A DNA stretch of 64,000 bases from Rheinheimera oceanensis (GCF_018831085.1 NZ_JAGPNM010000001.1:806001-870000); one strand, 5' to 3'; shown: positions 1 through 8,427, numbered from the stretch's first letter. The notes: generated from the letters alone by a model not told the origin. Program-made: numbers and translations.

Positions 1-2214
1 GTCTGAGTTTTGCGGTGAAGACACGTTAAAAATATCATCTACCGTTTTCCCCACCGGCAACAGCACAGCCGGTAAGCCTAACTCGCTATAGACAATTTGC
101 TGGGTTTCGGTAACGATAAAGTTGTCGATATCTTTATAAAACAGTGCTATCGACGCCAGACCGACATCTTCAAAATACCACTCCAACGCGGTATCAAAGT
201 TAGTAGATTCAAAAGGTTGTAGGTTCGGGTTACCTATTGAAATCTGGCCGATATCGTTTTCGCCCAGCGACGTCTGGCTAACATTGGCCGAAAATGCCAT
301 AGCGCCCAATGATGGCCGGGTCATATTCTTGCTAATACCGGTGCGCCAGATCACATCGTCGATAAACTCATAAGCAATGTTCAGGCTGGGCAGATAATCG
401 GAGTAATCGCGCACCATCTGCGTAGGTACACCTTTCGATAAGCCTGCAGAGGTGATCTCGGTGTTAAAATATCGCACACCTAAATTCAACCGCAATGGCG
501 CACCGGCCACGTCATACTCGGTGTCGTACACCAAATAGGCTGCGCGGGTTTCTTCGGTCAAATCATACGCCGAGCTTTCTACTGTGTACTCGTCGGTTAA
601 AGCGAAATCTGTCAGGCCATAAAATGCCTGCAAAGCTGCCATATCACCCTGCAACCAGCTTCTGTCAGGGTGGTGAAATACCTGCACCTGTTCTGCCGTT
701 AGCGTAAGTACGCCCTGATTTTGTGGTGTGGCGGGGTTAGTCGGAAAGTTTTGCGCTACCCGCTCAAAGCCGGTGTTGCTGAACTTTTTATAATTAGCGC
801 CAAATTTTAAACTGGAACTGTCTGTCAGGTAGTAGTCAAAATCCAGCCTGGCATTATCAAAGTCGGAGTAGATAAAATTCGATTGAAAGTACAAATCTTT
901 TACCGTGTAACCTTCCAGCGTACTAACATCAAAATCAGGTGAATAACTGTGGCCGTAAAACGCATCCTGGGTAAAGTCAGTAATAATATTGACGCTTTTT
1001 TTCGCTTCAATATTCAGCTTATTTACCCGTGGCTGTTCATAATCTGATGAGCTGTGCCCCAGCATGGCGCGCATTTTCAGCGCATCGCTCAGTGTCCAGT
1101 CGGCTGTCAGGCTGATTTGGTTAAACACCGATTCGTTATAGTCCTGGCGGTTTTCATTACGCCAGGTGGCGTTTTCATAATCGGCATAAATCACTTCTTT
1201 ATCGCCATTGTTGTCGCGCCACACCAGTTCATTCACCACGTTGTTATCTTTTACCGCATGGTGATGCTCAGACAGGGTGTTTTCCAGCTTGCCATGCATC
1301 AAATCCAGCACCAGGCTAAAATTCTGGCTGGGTTTATATTGCAGTGCAACCGTTACTCCAAGCCGCTTTTGCTCATTTTCCCACATTGAATAGCGATGGC
1401 CGCGCGGGAACCATAATTCCCCGGAATCCAGCTCGGCTTGTAATGCTGTATTGCTGGCATCGGCAGCAGTTTTGCCACCTTCACGCCGCCAGCGCGTGGT
1501 ATTGCTGCCATATTCCATCGTGTCTCTGTCGCTGTACGCAACAGATACCAGGGCGCCAAAGTCAGACCAGGTGTTTGACAATAACGCCGCAATCCGCGGA
1601 TCGGTGCTGTCGGTGTTACTGTTGGTACCCAACTGGCCAGACACAGCGGCCTGAGCGCCGTCATAGTCAAAAGGTTTGGCGGTACGTAAGTTTACGGTAC
1701 CGGCAATGCCGCCTTCTTCCTGATCGGCCGAGTAAGATTTTTTCACATCAATCTGGTTAAACAGCTCAGAGGCGAAAATATTAAAATCAAAGGCCCGACT
1801 ACGTGACACCCCGCCACGCGCATCCATTGGCGATGACGACGTGCCCAGCGCTTCCATACCGTTTACCTGCACCCGGGTAAAATCCGGGCCCAGACCACGC
1901 AAAGAAATCTGCCGGCCTTCGCCGCCTTCACGGGTAATGGTTACGCCAGGCACGCGCTGCAGTGAGTCGGCCAGGTTTAAATCCGGGAAGTCGGCAATGT
2001 CTTCCGCCACTATCGAATCCTGCGCTATCATCGCTTCGCGTTTTAAGTCTTTTGCTTTGATAATGGCGCTGCGAAAGCCCTTTACTTCAATCACTTCGGT
2101 TTCTGTTGCCACTTCTGCCGCAGCAGATTGGGCCTGCACGGGGGCGCTGCATAAAGCCGGAATTGCAGCCAGTATCGCCAGGGCCAGATGGCTCTTGCAA
2201 AGATTCGTCTTCAT
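1..2214 (-). CDS. TonB-dependent receptor, C-terminal end outside window
   Basis: Outer-membrane active transporter for a siderophore, glycan or similar ligand; the substrate cannot be told. 738 codons are visible from the ATG at 2214, and the reading frame is still open at base 1. A signal peptide (residues 1-29, ending near VQAQS) is followed by the plug, with the TonB-receptor phrases VPGVTITREGGEGRQ and ISLRGLGPDFTRVQVNGME, then beta-barrel repeats rich in aromatic and Asn/Asp residues. It has no STN signalling domain, unlike its close paralogue at 8858-11935, with which it shares long near-identical blocks in plug and barrel (SRSRAFDFNIFA, QIDVKKSYSA). No FecI/FecR genes adjoin it. Confident as a receptor; ligand unknown. 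Confidence 0.93.
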   Translation of the reverse strand, partial: MKTNLCKSHLALAILAAIPALCSAPVQAQSAAAEVATETEVIEVKGFRSAIIKAKDLKREAMIAQDSIVAEDIADFPDLNLADSLQRVPGVTITREGGEGRQISLRGLGPDFTRVQVNGMEALGTSSSPMDARGGVSRSRAFDFNIFASELFNQIDVKKSYSADQEEGGIAGTVNLRTAKPFDYDGAQAAVSGQLGTNSNTDSTDPRIAALLSNTWSDFGALVSVAYSDRDTMEYGSNTTRWRREGGKTAADASNTALQAELDSGELWFPRGHRYSMWENEQKRLGVTVALQYKPSQNFSLVLDLMHGKLENTLSEHHHAVKDNNVVNELVWRDNNGDKEVIYADYENATWRNENRQDYNESVFNQISLTADWTLSDALKMRAMLGHSSSDYEQPRVNKLNIEAKKSVNIITDFTQDAFYGHSYSPDFDVSTLEGYTVKDLYFQSNFIYSDFDNARLDFDYYLTDSSSLKFGANYKKFSNTGFERVAQNFPTNPATPQNQGVLTLTAEQVQVFHHPDRSWLQGDMAALQAFYGLTDFALTDEYTVESSAYDLTEETRAAYLVYDTEYDVAGAPLRLNLGVRYFNTEITSAGLSKGVPTQMVRDYSDYLPSLNIAYEFIDDVIWRTGISKNMTRPSLGAMAFSANVSQTSLGENDIGQISIGNPNLQPFESTNFDTALEWYFEDVGLASIALFYKDIDNFIVTETQQIVYSELGLPAVLLPVGKTVDDIFNVSSPQNSD

Positions 2215-2409
2215 AATGTGTCCGTTAATCCTGATTAGTTAAGCTAATTGGTGGAGTAAATCTGCCAGCGCAATTGCACAGCAGTCCCCTTAAAGAGCAA
2301 CAACCCGTGATTTTTGGACAGAAAAAAATATTAAGCTTTTTTGACAGCGGGTTAGGATCAGGCTTAATCAGCTTGCTACACGGTTCGATAATTTAAGGCG
2401 TTCTGTTCA

Positions 2410-2425
2410 ATAAAATGCATTTTAT
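2410..2425. promoter_or_regulatory. Perfect 16-bp palindrome upstream of cytochrome b561
   Basis: ATAAAATG-CATTTTAT is a perfect inverted repeat in the 265-bp gap between the divergent receptor gene and the b561 gene. The symmetry and AT-rich arms suggest a dimeric regulator site. It does not match the Fur consensus closely enough to be called a Fur box. The rest of the gap shows only AT-rich promoter-like sequence. Confidence 0.35.
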
Positions 2426-2479
2426 TTATGATGTGCTTTTAAACACACTAACCGCTACTTCTGTTTAAAAGGATACCCA

Positions 2480-3073
2480 GTGCTTAGAAACTCCGCCTCC
2501 CACTATGGTTATGTCGCCCGAACACTGCACTGGCTAACTGCCCTGCTGTTTTTACTGGCTTATATCAGTGTTTACTACCGGCAATGGTTTACCGAAGCGC
2601 GCACGCCGGAAAACTGGACAGCACTGCAACTGCATCTGTCTTTTGGCGTAACTATTGCGGTGTTAGTGGCATTAAGGGTGTATTGGCGCTTAACTAACCC
2701 GCAACCTCAGCCAGAACCAGGCTCGGCCTTAATGCATAAAGCTGCGCACCTGGGGCATATTGCTTTATATGGCGTGTTAATTGTTATGCCGCTAACCGGT
2801 TATCTGGGTACCGGCGTTGCCACTGAATATTTTTTCCTGTTCGACATACCCAAATTTGAAGACACCTGGTTATTTCAGACTGTGGTAGCCAGTGGTATGG
2901 GCCTGAGCTTTGAGCAGTTTGAAGCGCCGATAGATTTTATTCATAAACAAGGCGGAGCCTATGTGGTATGGCTATTAATACTCGGCCATGCAGGTGCTGC
3001 GTTTTATCATCACCTGAAACTAAAAGATCGCACCTTACTAAAAATGTTAGGCCCTAAAAAAACAGCCAACTAG
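2480..3073 (+). CDS. Cytochrome b561 family protein
   Basis: Predicted inner-membrane di-haem b-type cytochrome of 197 residues, the usual length for the bacterial b561 (YodB/CybB) family; it probably passes electrons from quinol to a periplasmic acceptor. Four membrane segments are visible (about 14-33, 50-70, 92-112 and 150-175). Candidate haem ligands are His in ARTLHWLTA, in LQLHLSFG, in the HKAAHLGHIALYG segment and in LGHAGAAFYHH. The start is GTG, chosen because an AAAGGA ribosome site lies just upstream and the N-terminus fits the family. It stands alone and ends in a hairpin terminator. The partner redox protein is unknown. Confidence 0.88.
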   Translation: MLRNSASHYGYVARTLHWLTALLFLLAYISVYYRQWFTEARTPENWTALQLHLSFGVTIAVLVALRVYWRLTNPQPQPEPGSALMHKAAHLGHIALYGVLIVMPLTGYLGTGVATEYFFLFDIPKFEDTWLFQTVVASGMGLSFEQFEAPIDFIHKQGGAYVVWLLILGHAGAAFYHHLKLKDRTLLKMLGPKKTAN

Positions 3074-3086
3074 TTGCTGGCTGTTT
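3057..3086. terminator. Bidirectional terminator between b561 and ridA-like genes
   Basis: AAACAGCCA (3060-3068) pairs with TGGCTGTTT (3078-3086), with the b561 stop codon in the loop. On the minus strand the hairpin is followed by a run of seven T, so it mainly serves the RidA-like gene, but the stem lies at the end of both convergent genes. Confidence 0.75.
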
Positions 3087-3102
3087 AAGGGTATAAGTTT
3101 TA

Positions 3103-3495
3103 TCAGCCCGGAATCCGGGCTATCACCTTAATCTCAAAATCAAAGCCCGATAACCAGGTGACTCCCACTGCTGTCCAGTTTGGATATGGCGGTGCGCCAA
3201 AGATCTTTTGTTTCACTTTCATAATGGTGCCAAATTGATGTTGTGGATCGGTATGAAAGGTGGTGACATCGACGATATCGTCAAAGCCGCAACCTGCTGC
3301 AGCTAAAGTGGCTTTGAGATTCTCAAAAGCTAACTCAACCTGAAGCTCGAAATCTGCTTCAGGGCTACCGTCTGCCCGACTGCCAACCTGGCCGGAAACA
3401 AACAGCAAATCGCCTGAGCGGATTGCTGCGGAATAACCATGCTCTTCATAAAGTGCATGTCTGTTGGCTGGGAAAATGGCTTCTCTTTTCGTCAT
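3103..3495 (-). CDS. RidA/YjgF/UK114-family protein, catalytic Arg replaced
   Basis: 130-residue cytosolic chorismate-mutase-like fold protein of the Rid family; the archetype RidA hydrolyses reactive enamines and imines. Family phrases are LLFVSGQVG (31-38), AFENLKATLAAAG (56-68) and the C-terminal FEIKVIARI. The position equal to the essential Arg105 of E. coli RidA (PARSCVEV segment) is Trp107 here (PNWTAVGV), so classical deaminase activity is doubtful and it probably belongs to one of the Rid2-7 subgroups. It diverges from a TetR gene with three shared operators, so it is very likely the regulated target of that repressor. Confidence 0.88.
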   Translation of the reverse strand: MTKREAIFPANRHALYEEHGYSAAIRSGDLLFVSGQVGSRADGSPEADFELQVELAFENLKATLAAAGCGFDDIVDVTTFHTDPQHQFGTIMKVKQKIFGAPPYPNWTAVGVTWLSGFDFEIKVIARIPG

Positions 3496-3597
3496 GGTAT
3501 GGCTCTCTTTTTGAGGGTTCGATTGCCAGCGCTGCTGATATCAGCAGCGCTGCACAATTTGGATAGTTTTATTGCTCCTGCATGTTGAATTGGTTTA

Positions 3598-3664
3598 ACA
3601 TACGAGGCGTATGTATAATATCTGACATACGCCTCGTATGTCAAGTGGCATACATATCGTATGT
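3598..3664. promoter_or_regulatory. Three TetR-type operators in the ridA/tetR intergenic region
   Basis: Three copies of the palindrome ACATACG-N3-CGTATGT (one half-site degenerate in the third) occur at 3598-3614, 3625-3641 and 3648-3664, with centres 27 and 23 bp apart. The first lies just downstream of the minus-strand -10 box, the second inside the minus-strand spacer, and the third just before the ribosome site of the TetR gene. The arrangement would let one repressor shut both divergent promoters. Inferred ligand: the TetR protein at 3679. Confidence 0.85.
3615..3644 (-). promoter_or_regulatory. Sigma70-type promoter of the ridA-like gene
   Basis: On the minus strand TTGACA (3644-3639) and TATTAT (3620-3615) are separated by 18 bp. 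The spacer holds operator 2. A plus-strand TATAAT at 3614-3619 overlaps the same -10 region and may serve the divergent regulator, although no good -35 is evident for it. Confidence 0.7.
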
Positions 3665-3678
3665 GACAGGAGTATCGA

Positions 3679-4266
3679 ATGAGCACCCGATTAACCAAGA
3701 TGGCAGAAAACCGTGAGAAACTGATTGCCTCTGCAAGGCGCGCCTTTGCTCAGCAGGGTTATGCTGCCGCCTCTATGGACAGTTTAACTGCGGAAGCCGG
3801 GCTAACCCGGGGCGCGCTGTATCATAACTTTGGCGACAAACGTGGTTTGTTAGCTGCTGTTGTCGATCAGATAGATTCTGAAATGGCGGCATATGCGAAA
3901 TCTGTCGGAGCCAAAGCCGGCGATGCCTGGCTAGGTTTACTGGCCGAAGGCGCTGCCTATATAGAAAAGGCACTAGACCCGGAAGTGCGGCGCATTGTGT
4001 TGCTGGATGGCCCCTCAGTACTGGGTGACCCGTCGCAATGGCCAAGCCAGAATAAATGCCTGCAATCAACCAGAAACACTATTGAACAGTTGATTAAAGA
4101 TGGCACGTTAAAGCCGGTAGATCCTGAAGCCGCTGCAATGCTGTTAAATGGCGCAGCGTTAAATGCCGCCCTCTGGATAGCGTCCAGTGCTAATCCTCAG
4201 GCTATGCTGCCAAAAACGCTGGAGGCATTTAATTTGCTCGCTTCAGGGTTCCTTACGAAAGACTAA
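3679..4266 (+). CDS. TetR-family transcriptional repressor
   Basis: 195 residues. The N-terminal helix-turn-helix (about 10-55) reads as a standard TetR domain: FAQQGYAAASMDSLTAEAGL, then TRGALYHNFGDK. The C-terminal ligand domain (about 80-195) is of the kind found in AcrR-like regulators, with TMs absent. It is transcribed divergently from the RidA-like gene and its own ribosome site (ACAGGAG) abuts the third operator, so autoregulation plus repression of the RidA-like gene is the simple reading. The inducer is unknown. Confidence 0.92.
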   Translation: MSTRLTKMAENREKLIASARRAFAQQGYAAASMDSLTAEAGLTRGALYHNFGDKRGLLAAVVDQIDSEMAAYAKSVGAKAGDAWLGLLAEGAAYIEKALDPEVRRIVLLDGPSVLGDPSQWPSQNKCLQSTRNTIEQLIKDGTLKPVDPEAAAMLLNGAALNAALWIASSANPQAMLPKTLEAFNLLASGFLTKD

Positions 4267-4476
4267 CGAAAAACAGCTGGATAAGTACAACTGTACATCG
4301 GCTAAAGAAAACTCGTGCTCTTAAAGCAAAACCGATTGCTTCTTCAAAGCTGCATTTGGTGATATTACAGATGATGCTATGGCCCCAGCATTGTTGCATT
4401 AATATTATTTCTCATTGCAACCAAATGCATTTTAGTGACATTATTGTAAATAACTATCACTAATAGGACTGTGAAG

Positions 4477-4977
4477 ATGAAATATCGTATAGAAGATGGT
4501 AAATACACTACTTTAGGCCCTCAGGAATTATGGGCATTTTATCGTGGCCTCAGTGGCCTTTATCGGGGAGCCGGAAGTTCGGGCAGCCCTAAACTGGTTA
4601 GAGCCAACGGGCCTAGAAGTAAAGACGTAACGATTGTTTATGATGCCGAACATGAGATTGAGATGGTACTCCCTGACAGGACAAAGGGCTTGTCATTTGC
4701 CAGTTCGGTAGAGAAATTGGCAAAAACTCCAATTATCTCAGGTCATGTCTGGTTGTTGCCTAAAGGGACTATGTTACCGGAGGGGCTGATTTTTAATGTC
4801 AAAGACAAAGATCATCCTTTGCTGAACGTATCCCGTAAAATGTCTGTGTCAGAATTTACTGAGAAGCTACTGGTATTGTCAGGCAAGATGGTGGCAGCAA
4901 ATATCAGTGTTGAAAAAGGCACCGGAAAACTTGTCCAAAACGCTGCGTTGCAGGATCAAAAATCTAAAAGGTATTAA
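4477..4977 (+). CDS. Putative Tse2-like ADP-ribosyltransferase-fold toxin
   Basis: 166 residues. The ATG at 4477 is preferred to the GTG at 4471 because AGGA at 4465-4468 is correctly spaced only for the ATG. The C-terminal half shows GLSFAS (71-76), VWLLPKGT then MLPEGL (91-104), a His at 113 and a following MSVSEFTEKL helix. This order resembles the C-terminal part of the Pseudomonas type VI effector Tse2 and its homologues, an NAD-dependent ADP-ribosyltransferase-like toxin. It is followed 2 bp later by a small acidic partner gene, as in toxin/antitoxin or effector/immunity pairs. Family assignment is by eye from motif order and is tentative; no signal peptide is present. Confidence 0.5.
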   Translation: MKYRIEDGKYTTLGPQELWAFYRGLSGLYRGAGSSGSPKLVRANGPRSKDVTIVYDAEHEIEMVLPDRTKGLSFASSVEKLAKTPIISGHVWLLPKGTMLPEGLIFNVKDKDHPLLNVSRKMSVSEFTEKLLVLSGKMVAANISVEKGTGKLVQNAALQDQKSKRY

Positions 4978-4979
4978 CG

Positions 4980-5312
4980 ATGTCCAGGATTAATGTGTAT
5001 TTTCCGACTGAGCTGCTTGATGAAATCTACAGTATTGTCATGCAAGAAGGATATGAAGCGATTAAGCCTTTGTTTAATAATTACATTAAAGCTGAAACAG
5101 AGTATTTGAGTGTTGATCAGGATGCTGCGGTAAATTTACTCCGGCTGGCAAATATCGAAATGCAAAAAGCGTTGTTGAAATACCCTTACACGGATGATGA
5201 GGATGAAAATTACAACCCTGAACATGAAGCGCAATTTGACGATGTGATGATGGGAATCTACGAGAAAACCTATTATTACTTGCGAACTGAGTTCCCGGAT
5301 CTTGAAGTCTGA
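4980..5312 (+). CDS. Small acidic protein, putative antitoxin/immunity partner
   Basis: 110 residues, rich in Asp and Glu (clusters around DDEDE and EHEAQFDD), predicted helical and cytosolic, with no recognised domain. Its ATG lies 2 bp after the stop of the Tse2-like gene, so the two are translationally coupled. The pairing of a possible NAD-using toxin with a small acidic partner suggests it neutralises that toxin; this is an inference from layout and composition only. Confidence 0.5.
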   Translation: MSRINVYFPTELLDEIYSIVMQEGYEAIKPLFNNYIKAETEYLSVDQDAAVNLLRLANIEMQKALLKYPYTDDEDENYNPEHEAQFDDVMMGIYEKTYYYLRTEFPDLEV

Positions 5313-5315
5313 ACC

Positions 5316-5339
5316 CGTTAACAGCATCTGCTGTTAACG
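5316..5339. terminator. Hairpin after the toxin/partner pair
   Basis: CGTTAACAGCA and TGCTGTTAACG form an 11-base inverted repeat separated by two bases, directly after the partner gene stop. The T-run is poor, so termination strength is uncertain; a regulator site is an alternative. Confidence 0.5.
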
Positions 5340-5422
5340 TTGATCACGTCTGCTTCATTGATACACACACATTAGGCTTGCTTCTCAATGCTTGCATGGT
5401 CTTTTTAGTTTTAGTGCAAGAA

Positions 5423-6265
5423 CTAGAACTTATTATTTAGAGCAGCTTTGGCAATTGGTGAGTCTAAAAGAGTTTCCGGACGAACGTCACTGACTCGTTT
5501 AACAATTATTGCTTTTTGCTTCTCTGATATTTTGTCACGGCTTCCGGTAAGGGTTCTTGCTCCACTTTTCATCCTGTCTAACACATAATCCGGCAATTCA
5601 TGGTCTTTGACAGATAAAGTTCCCTTGTCAGGCGAAATTCGCCCTGTTTTCCATCCTCTATTACTGGGCAGCTTTATTGGGCAGAGTTGTAGAAACTTTA
5701 AATACTTAACATAGATAAATGAGCAAGTATCGGTTGTTAGGACATCATGTTCTATACCCCGAACTAGGTACATGCTAAAGTCACTATCCGAGGAATTACT
5801 TGGCTTATCTAAGAGAATTAGAAGTTGGCGCTGCTCTCCTGCTGTAGGAGACTGCCCCAGTAGATACTTTCTAAGCCGGTCAATCGCTAGAGGAACATGG
5901 CGCAACATGTTTTCGTCAAAATAGCTAAGTTCACCGCTATAGTAAGCATGAGCAAGTACTCTAAAAGAAATAGAAGCCAGATACTTAGCTAACCAAGCTT
6001 CATGTGAAAATGTGTCCTGAGTTCCATCTTGATATTTAAAGAATATTTCTTTCGCAAACTTTGCTTCCCAACAGCTAAACAAATCTTCGCAGTCACCGCA
6101 TAAAAATGGGAGCTTCAATCCATCTTGCTCTGATTTGTTTGGGTTTTCAGTTGAACGCATATTCCCAGTTGGTGATGTGTTCTTGAGGTGACGAAAGATA
6201 AACTTTGGAATTATATGACTCAACTCCAGATCTTTTTCTTTTTCACATAGCCTGCATTTAGTCAT
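5423..6265 (-). CDS. HNH-like zinc-binding protein of unknown function
   Basis: 280 residues from the ATG at 6265, chosen over the upstream ATG at 6295 because AGGA lies 7 bp before it. The N-terminus shows CRLC (4-7), then LELSHIIPKF, and near residue 55 a second pair, CGDCE. This CxxC-SHIIP-CxxC order is the zinc scaffold seen in HNH-endonuclease-like proteins often found in accessory DNA. The remaining 200 residues are unfamiliar. Base composition is lower in GC than the flanks, consistent with acquisition. Nuclease activity is not shown. Confidence 0.55.
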   Translation of the reverse strand: MTKCRLCEKEKDLELSHIIPKFIFRHLKNTSPTGNMRSTENPNKSEQDGLKLPFLCGDCEDLFSCWEAKFAKEIFFKYQDGTQDTFSHEAWLAKYLASISFRVLAHAYYSGELSYFDENMLRHVPLAIDRLRKYLLGQSPTAGEQRQLLILLDKPSNSSDSDFSMYLVRGIEHDVLTTDTCSFIYVKYLKFLQLCPIKLPSNRGWKTGRISPDKGTLSVKDHELPDYVLDRMKSGARTLTGSRDKISEKQKAIIVKRVSDVRPETLLDSPIAKAALNNKF

Positions 6266-6446
6266 AAGATTTCCTGCATATAACATCATCTGCATTGCAA
6301 ACCAAACGAGAGCCCAAAAGCCAGATTGGCACAGCCCTCTACCAAAATAAATAACATAAAAGAATAATTAGCTTAATCAAACATCTGTATCAGACGTAAA
6401 TAAAGAGAAAATGCGCTTAAAAGTGAAGCAAATCTGCCCCACATCC

Positions 6447-6917
6447 TTATTGGATCTCAAACAATTCCACATCAAAAATCAGTACAGAACCTGCCGGAAT
6501 TTTGCCGGTGCTGCGGTCGCCGTAGCCAAGACCTGATGGAATAAAAAAGCGAAATTTATCGCCAACTTTCATCAGCTGTAAACCTTCTGTCCAGCCAGGA
6601 ATAACGCGGTTTAGCGGGAAAGAAATAGTTTCGTCGCGCTCAACTGAAGAATCGAATACTGTGCCGTCAATCAGAGTGCCGTGGTAATGCACCCGCACTG
6701 TGGTGCTGGCCGTTGGGTGGATTTCGCCGTTGCCACTTTGTAATACTTCATATTGCAGGCCTGAAGCGGTAGTTTTTACACCTTCTTTTTTACTGTTTTC
6801 AGCTAAAAATGCACTGCCTTTTTCATGGTTCAGCACGGCGGCTTTCTGGTTGTTGGCGTTGTTGTAGAAATAATAAGCGATGCAAGCAAGAACAATGATA
6901 ATCAAAGCAATTTTCAT
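6447..6917 (-). CDS. FKBP-type peptidyl-prolyl cis-trans isomerase
   Basis: 156 residues. An N-terminal hydrophobic segment (2-18) acts as a signal anchor, followed by a linker and a full FKBP domain (about 50-156) with VRVHYHGTLIDGTVFDSS, VIPGWTEGL and the GYGDRSTGKIPAGSVLIFDVEL end. It catalyses proline isomerisation, probably on the periplasmic face as in FklB/FkpA relatives, but it lacks the N-terminal dimerisation domain of those proteins. Single gene. Confidence 0.93.
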   Translation of the reverse strand: MKIALIIIVLACIAYYFYNNANNQKAAVLNHEKGSAFLAENSKKEGVKTTASGLQYEVLQSGNGEIHPTASTTVRVHYHGTLIDGTVFDSSVERDETISFPLNRVIPGWTEGLQLMKVGDKFRFFIPSGLGYGDRSTGKIPAGSVLIFDVELFEIQ

Positions 6918-7036
6918 AGTGAACTCTGTTAGTTGAGTTAGGTAGCGGCTATCTTATGGTGCATAGTAGTTTTGGTCAAAGGTTGGTAGCAGACACAGGG
7001 CTACCAGCCCCATTTTCTTTGTTTCTTACCGTCGCA

Positions 7037-7067
7037 CTTGAGCAGCCTGCCGACCTTGCCTACAGTG
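7037..7067 (+). repeat. Diverged second copy of the DUF3297 promoter region
   Basis: A 31-bp segment matches 8427-8457 at 24 of 31 positions, including TTGAGC, a 17-bp spacer and TACAGT in place of TACAAT. A further upstream match (CTTATGG-TGCATAGTAGTTTTG near 6954 against a similar stretch from 8404) supports duplication. The two copies flank the ADP-ribosyltransferase and MltR-like genes, as if that pair had been inserted at this promoter. The rest of 6918-7145 shows nothing else I can support. Confidence 0.45.
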
Positions 7068-7145
7068 CACACAGGGTCAGGCTAATGTGATGGCTCGCCT
7101 CCCATCCCGTCTTAGGATGCAGGTGACCCTACATGCTCGGTGTAT

Positions 7146-7589
7146 TTAAAATTGAGCCTTCTTTATAAATTGCTTTGTGAGAATAACGATATCAGGAATA
7201 CACCCGCCATCTTCCGCATAGATCGAAATTTCATTTTCATCGGGATAAGGGGAATGTTCAGACTCAACTATCTTTACTCCTGCACCTTGAAATTTCTCTA
7301 CATCCAGCGTGTACATATACCCATCACATGTATTCCCCCTTGTCGCAAAATGCCTGGCGACTTCAAAGCTGGTCGATGTAGAGATAAAACCCAAATTTTT
7401 CATTCCAGAATCTACTTGATGTGCTAATACTCCATTTTCTAAAGATTCTCCCCATGTATAGCCAGCTCTAAAAGCAGCACCTTCTTGACCGAAGTCGACG
7501 CTACTACTGACTGTATTACCATAAGGTTTGAGAATTCCCTGATTAAGGGCATCAAGTTCGGCAGACACTCCTCTGTATAACTTTTTCAT
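7146..7589 (-). CDS. Putative mono-ADP-ribosyltransferase (R-S-E class)
   Basis: 147 residues from the ATG at 7589, chosen because GGAGG lies 11 bp upstream; a longer form from 7637 is less likely. It carries the three catalytic signatures of the arginine/asparagine-type ADP-ribosyltransferase fold in order: LYRG with Arg6, an S-T-S motif at 70-72 (GFISTSTS), and E-x-E at 118-120 (DENEI). Such proteins move ADP-ribose from NAD to a target protein and act as toxins or effectors. No secretion signal and no recognised immunity gene are present. The upstream gene on the same strand is MltR-like. Catalytic assignment rests on motifs only. Confidence 0.65.
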   Translation of the reverse strand: MKKLYRGVSAELDALNQGILKPYGNTVSSSVDFGQEGAAFRAGYTWGESLENGVLAHQVDSGMKNLGFISTSTSFEVARHFATRGNTCDGYMYTLDVEKFQGAGVKIVESEHSPYPDENEISIYAEDGGCIPDIVILTKQFIKKAQF

Positions 7590-7630
7590 CAATAAACAGA
7601 CCTCCATATGCGCATATCGTACCCTTCTCT

Positions 7631-7670
7631 GGTGCACAGCGCCGAATAACTATAGCTTTCGCTGTGCACC
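7631..7670. repeat. Perfect 11-bp inverted repeat before the ART gene
   Basis: GGTGCACAGCG (7631-7641) and CGCTGTGCACC (7660-7670) flank an 18-bp loop, between the MltR-like gene and the ADP-ribosyltransferase. It could be a transcript hairpin limiting readthrough or a regulator site. It lacks the core sequences expected of an integron attC site. Confidence 0.5.
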
Positions 7671-7741
7671 TTAAATATCAATAGTCACTGGATGCCACTC
7701 CCATCAGTATCCACTCGGGAAAAACCCTGGGGGACTTCCTG

Positions 7742-8272
7742 TTAGCCTGTTCGCTCCTTAATTTTTTCCACTCTCATTAACGCAATATTTAAAAATTCAA
7801 TTTCAAGACCAAAAATCAGTTCAAAAATATTTCGAGGAGAGACTGAATTAATAGTGATTGATTCACTAGACATCCCCCACTCCGGAGCCTTTTCACGTAA
7901 TGCTGATAAGTATGCGTCTATAACAAGGTGATCTTCGATAGCAGCATTTAACCTATCTCGAATATCGGAGTCACTCAATGATATAGAACTGACGTTATGA
8001 GCAAACTCATTACGGATTCTTCTAAATATATTGAACATTACGCTCTGCTTTTTTGTAATGAGACCCAGCCTGTAAGACATTTCAATCTTCGCTGAAAATG
8101 TGCCTAAAGCTCCATTATTTTCAAATATTGGATCACGTTTAACAGTGCTTTCGACCAATTTCGCCACTAATAGCTTTTCTAACCCAAGCTCTAGCATTGC
8201 TGCAGCAATAAGGACAGCCCCCCGATCACTTTCACCTTTTAAGGTGCTAGTTGTAATTTGATATGAGCTCAC
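7742..8272 (-). CDS. MltR-family protein
   Basis: 176 residues, all helical in appearance. SDRGAVLIAAAMLELGLEKLL, GALGTFSAKIEMSYRLGLI and IFRRIRNEFAH match the three conserved blocks of the mannitol repressor MltR/DUF4145-like family. MltR in E. coli represses mannitol genes, but no mannitol gene is present here, and family members are common as small stand-alone accessory genes. It lies upstream of the ADP-ribosyltransferase on the same strand with a 152-bp gap, so joint expression is possible. Its role here is unknown. Confidence 0.7.
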   Translation of the reverse strand: MSSYQITTSTLKGESDRGAVLIAAAMLELGLEKLLVAKLVESTVKRDPIFENNGALGTFSAKIEMSYRLGLITKKQSVMFNIFRRIRNEFAHNVSSISLSDSDIRDRLNAAIEDHLVIDAYLSALREKAPEWGMSSESITINSVSPRNIFELIFGLEIEFLNIALMRVEKIKERTG

Positions 8273-8427
8273 TTTACATCACCGTAAATTTATAGGCTGG
8301 CTAACGCTGATCGACGGATCAACACGCACTTAAACACGAGTTCACCTGTCTTTGTAAATTTGGATTAGAAAACATTACGCCGTTTTTCTAAGGCTGACAA
8401 TACCTTATGGGTACATGTAGTTTTGCC

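Noticed and set aside
2410..2425. Fur box
   Set aside because: The palindrome does not contain the GATAAT-type hexamer array of Fur sites.
7631..7670. Integron attC site
   Set aside because: The inverted repeat lacks the GTTRRRY/RYYYAAC core sites, and no integrase or cassette array is present.
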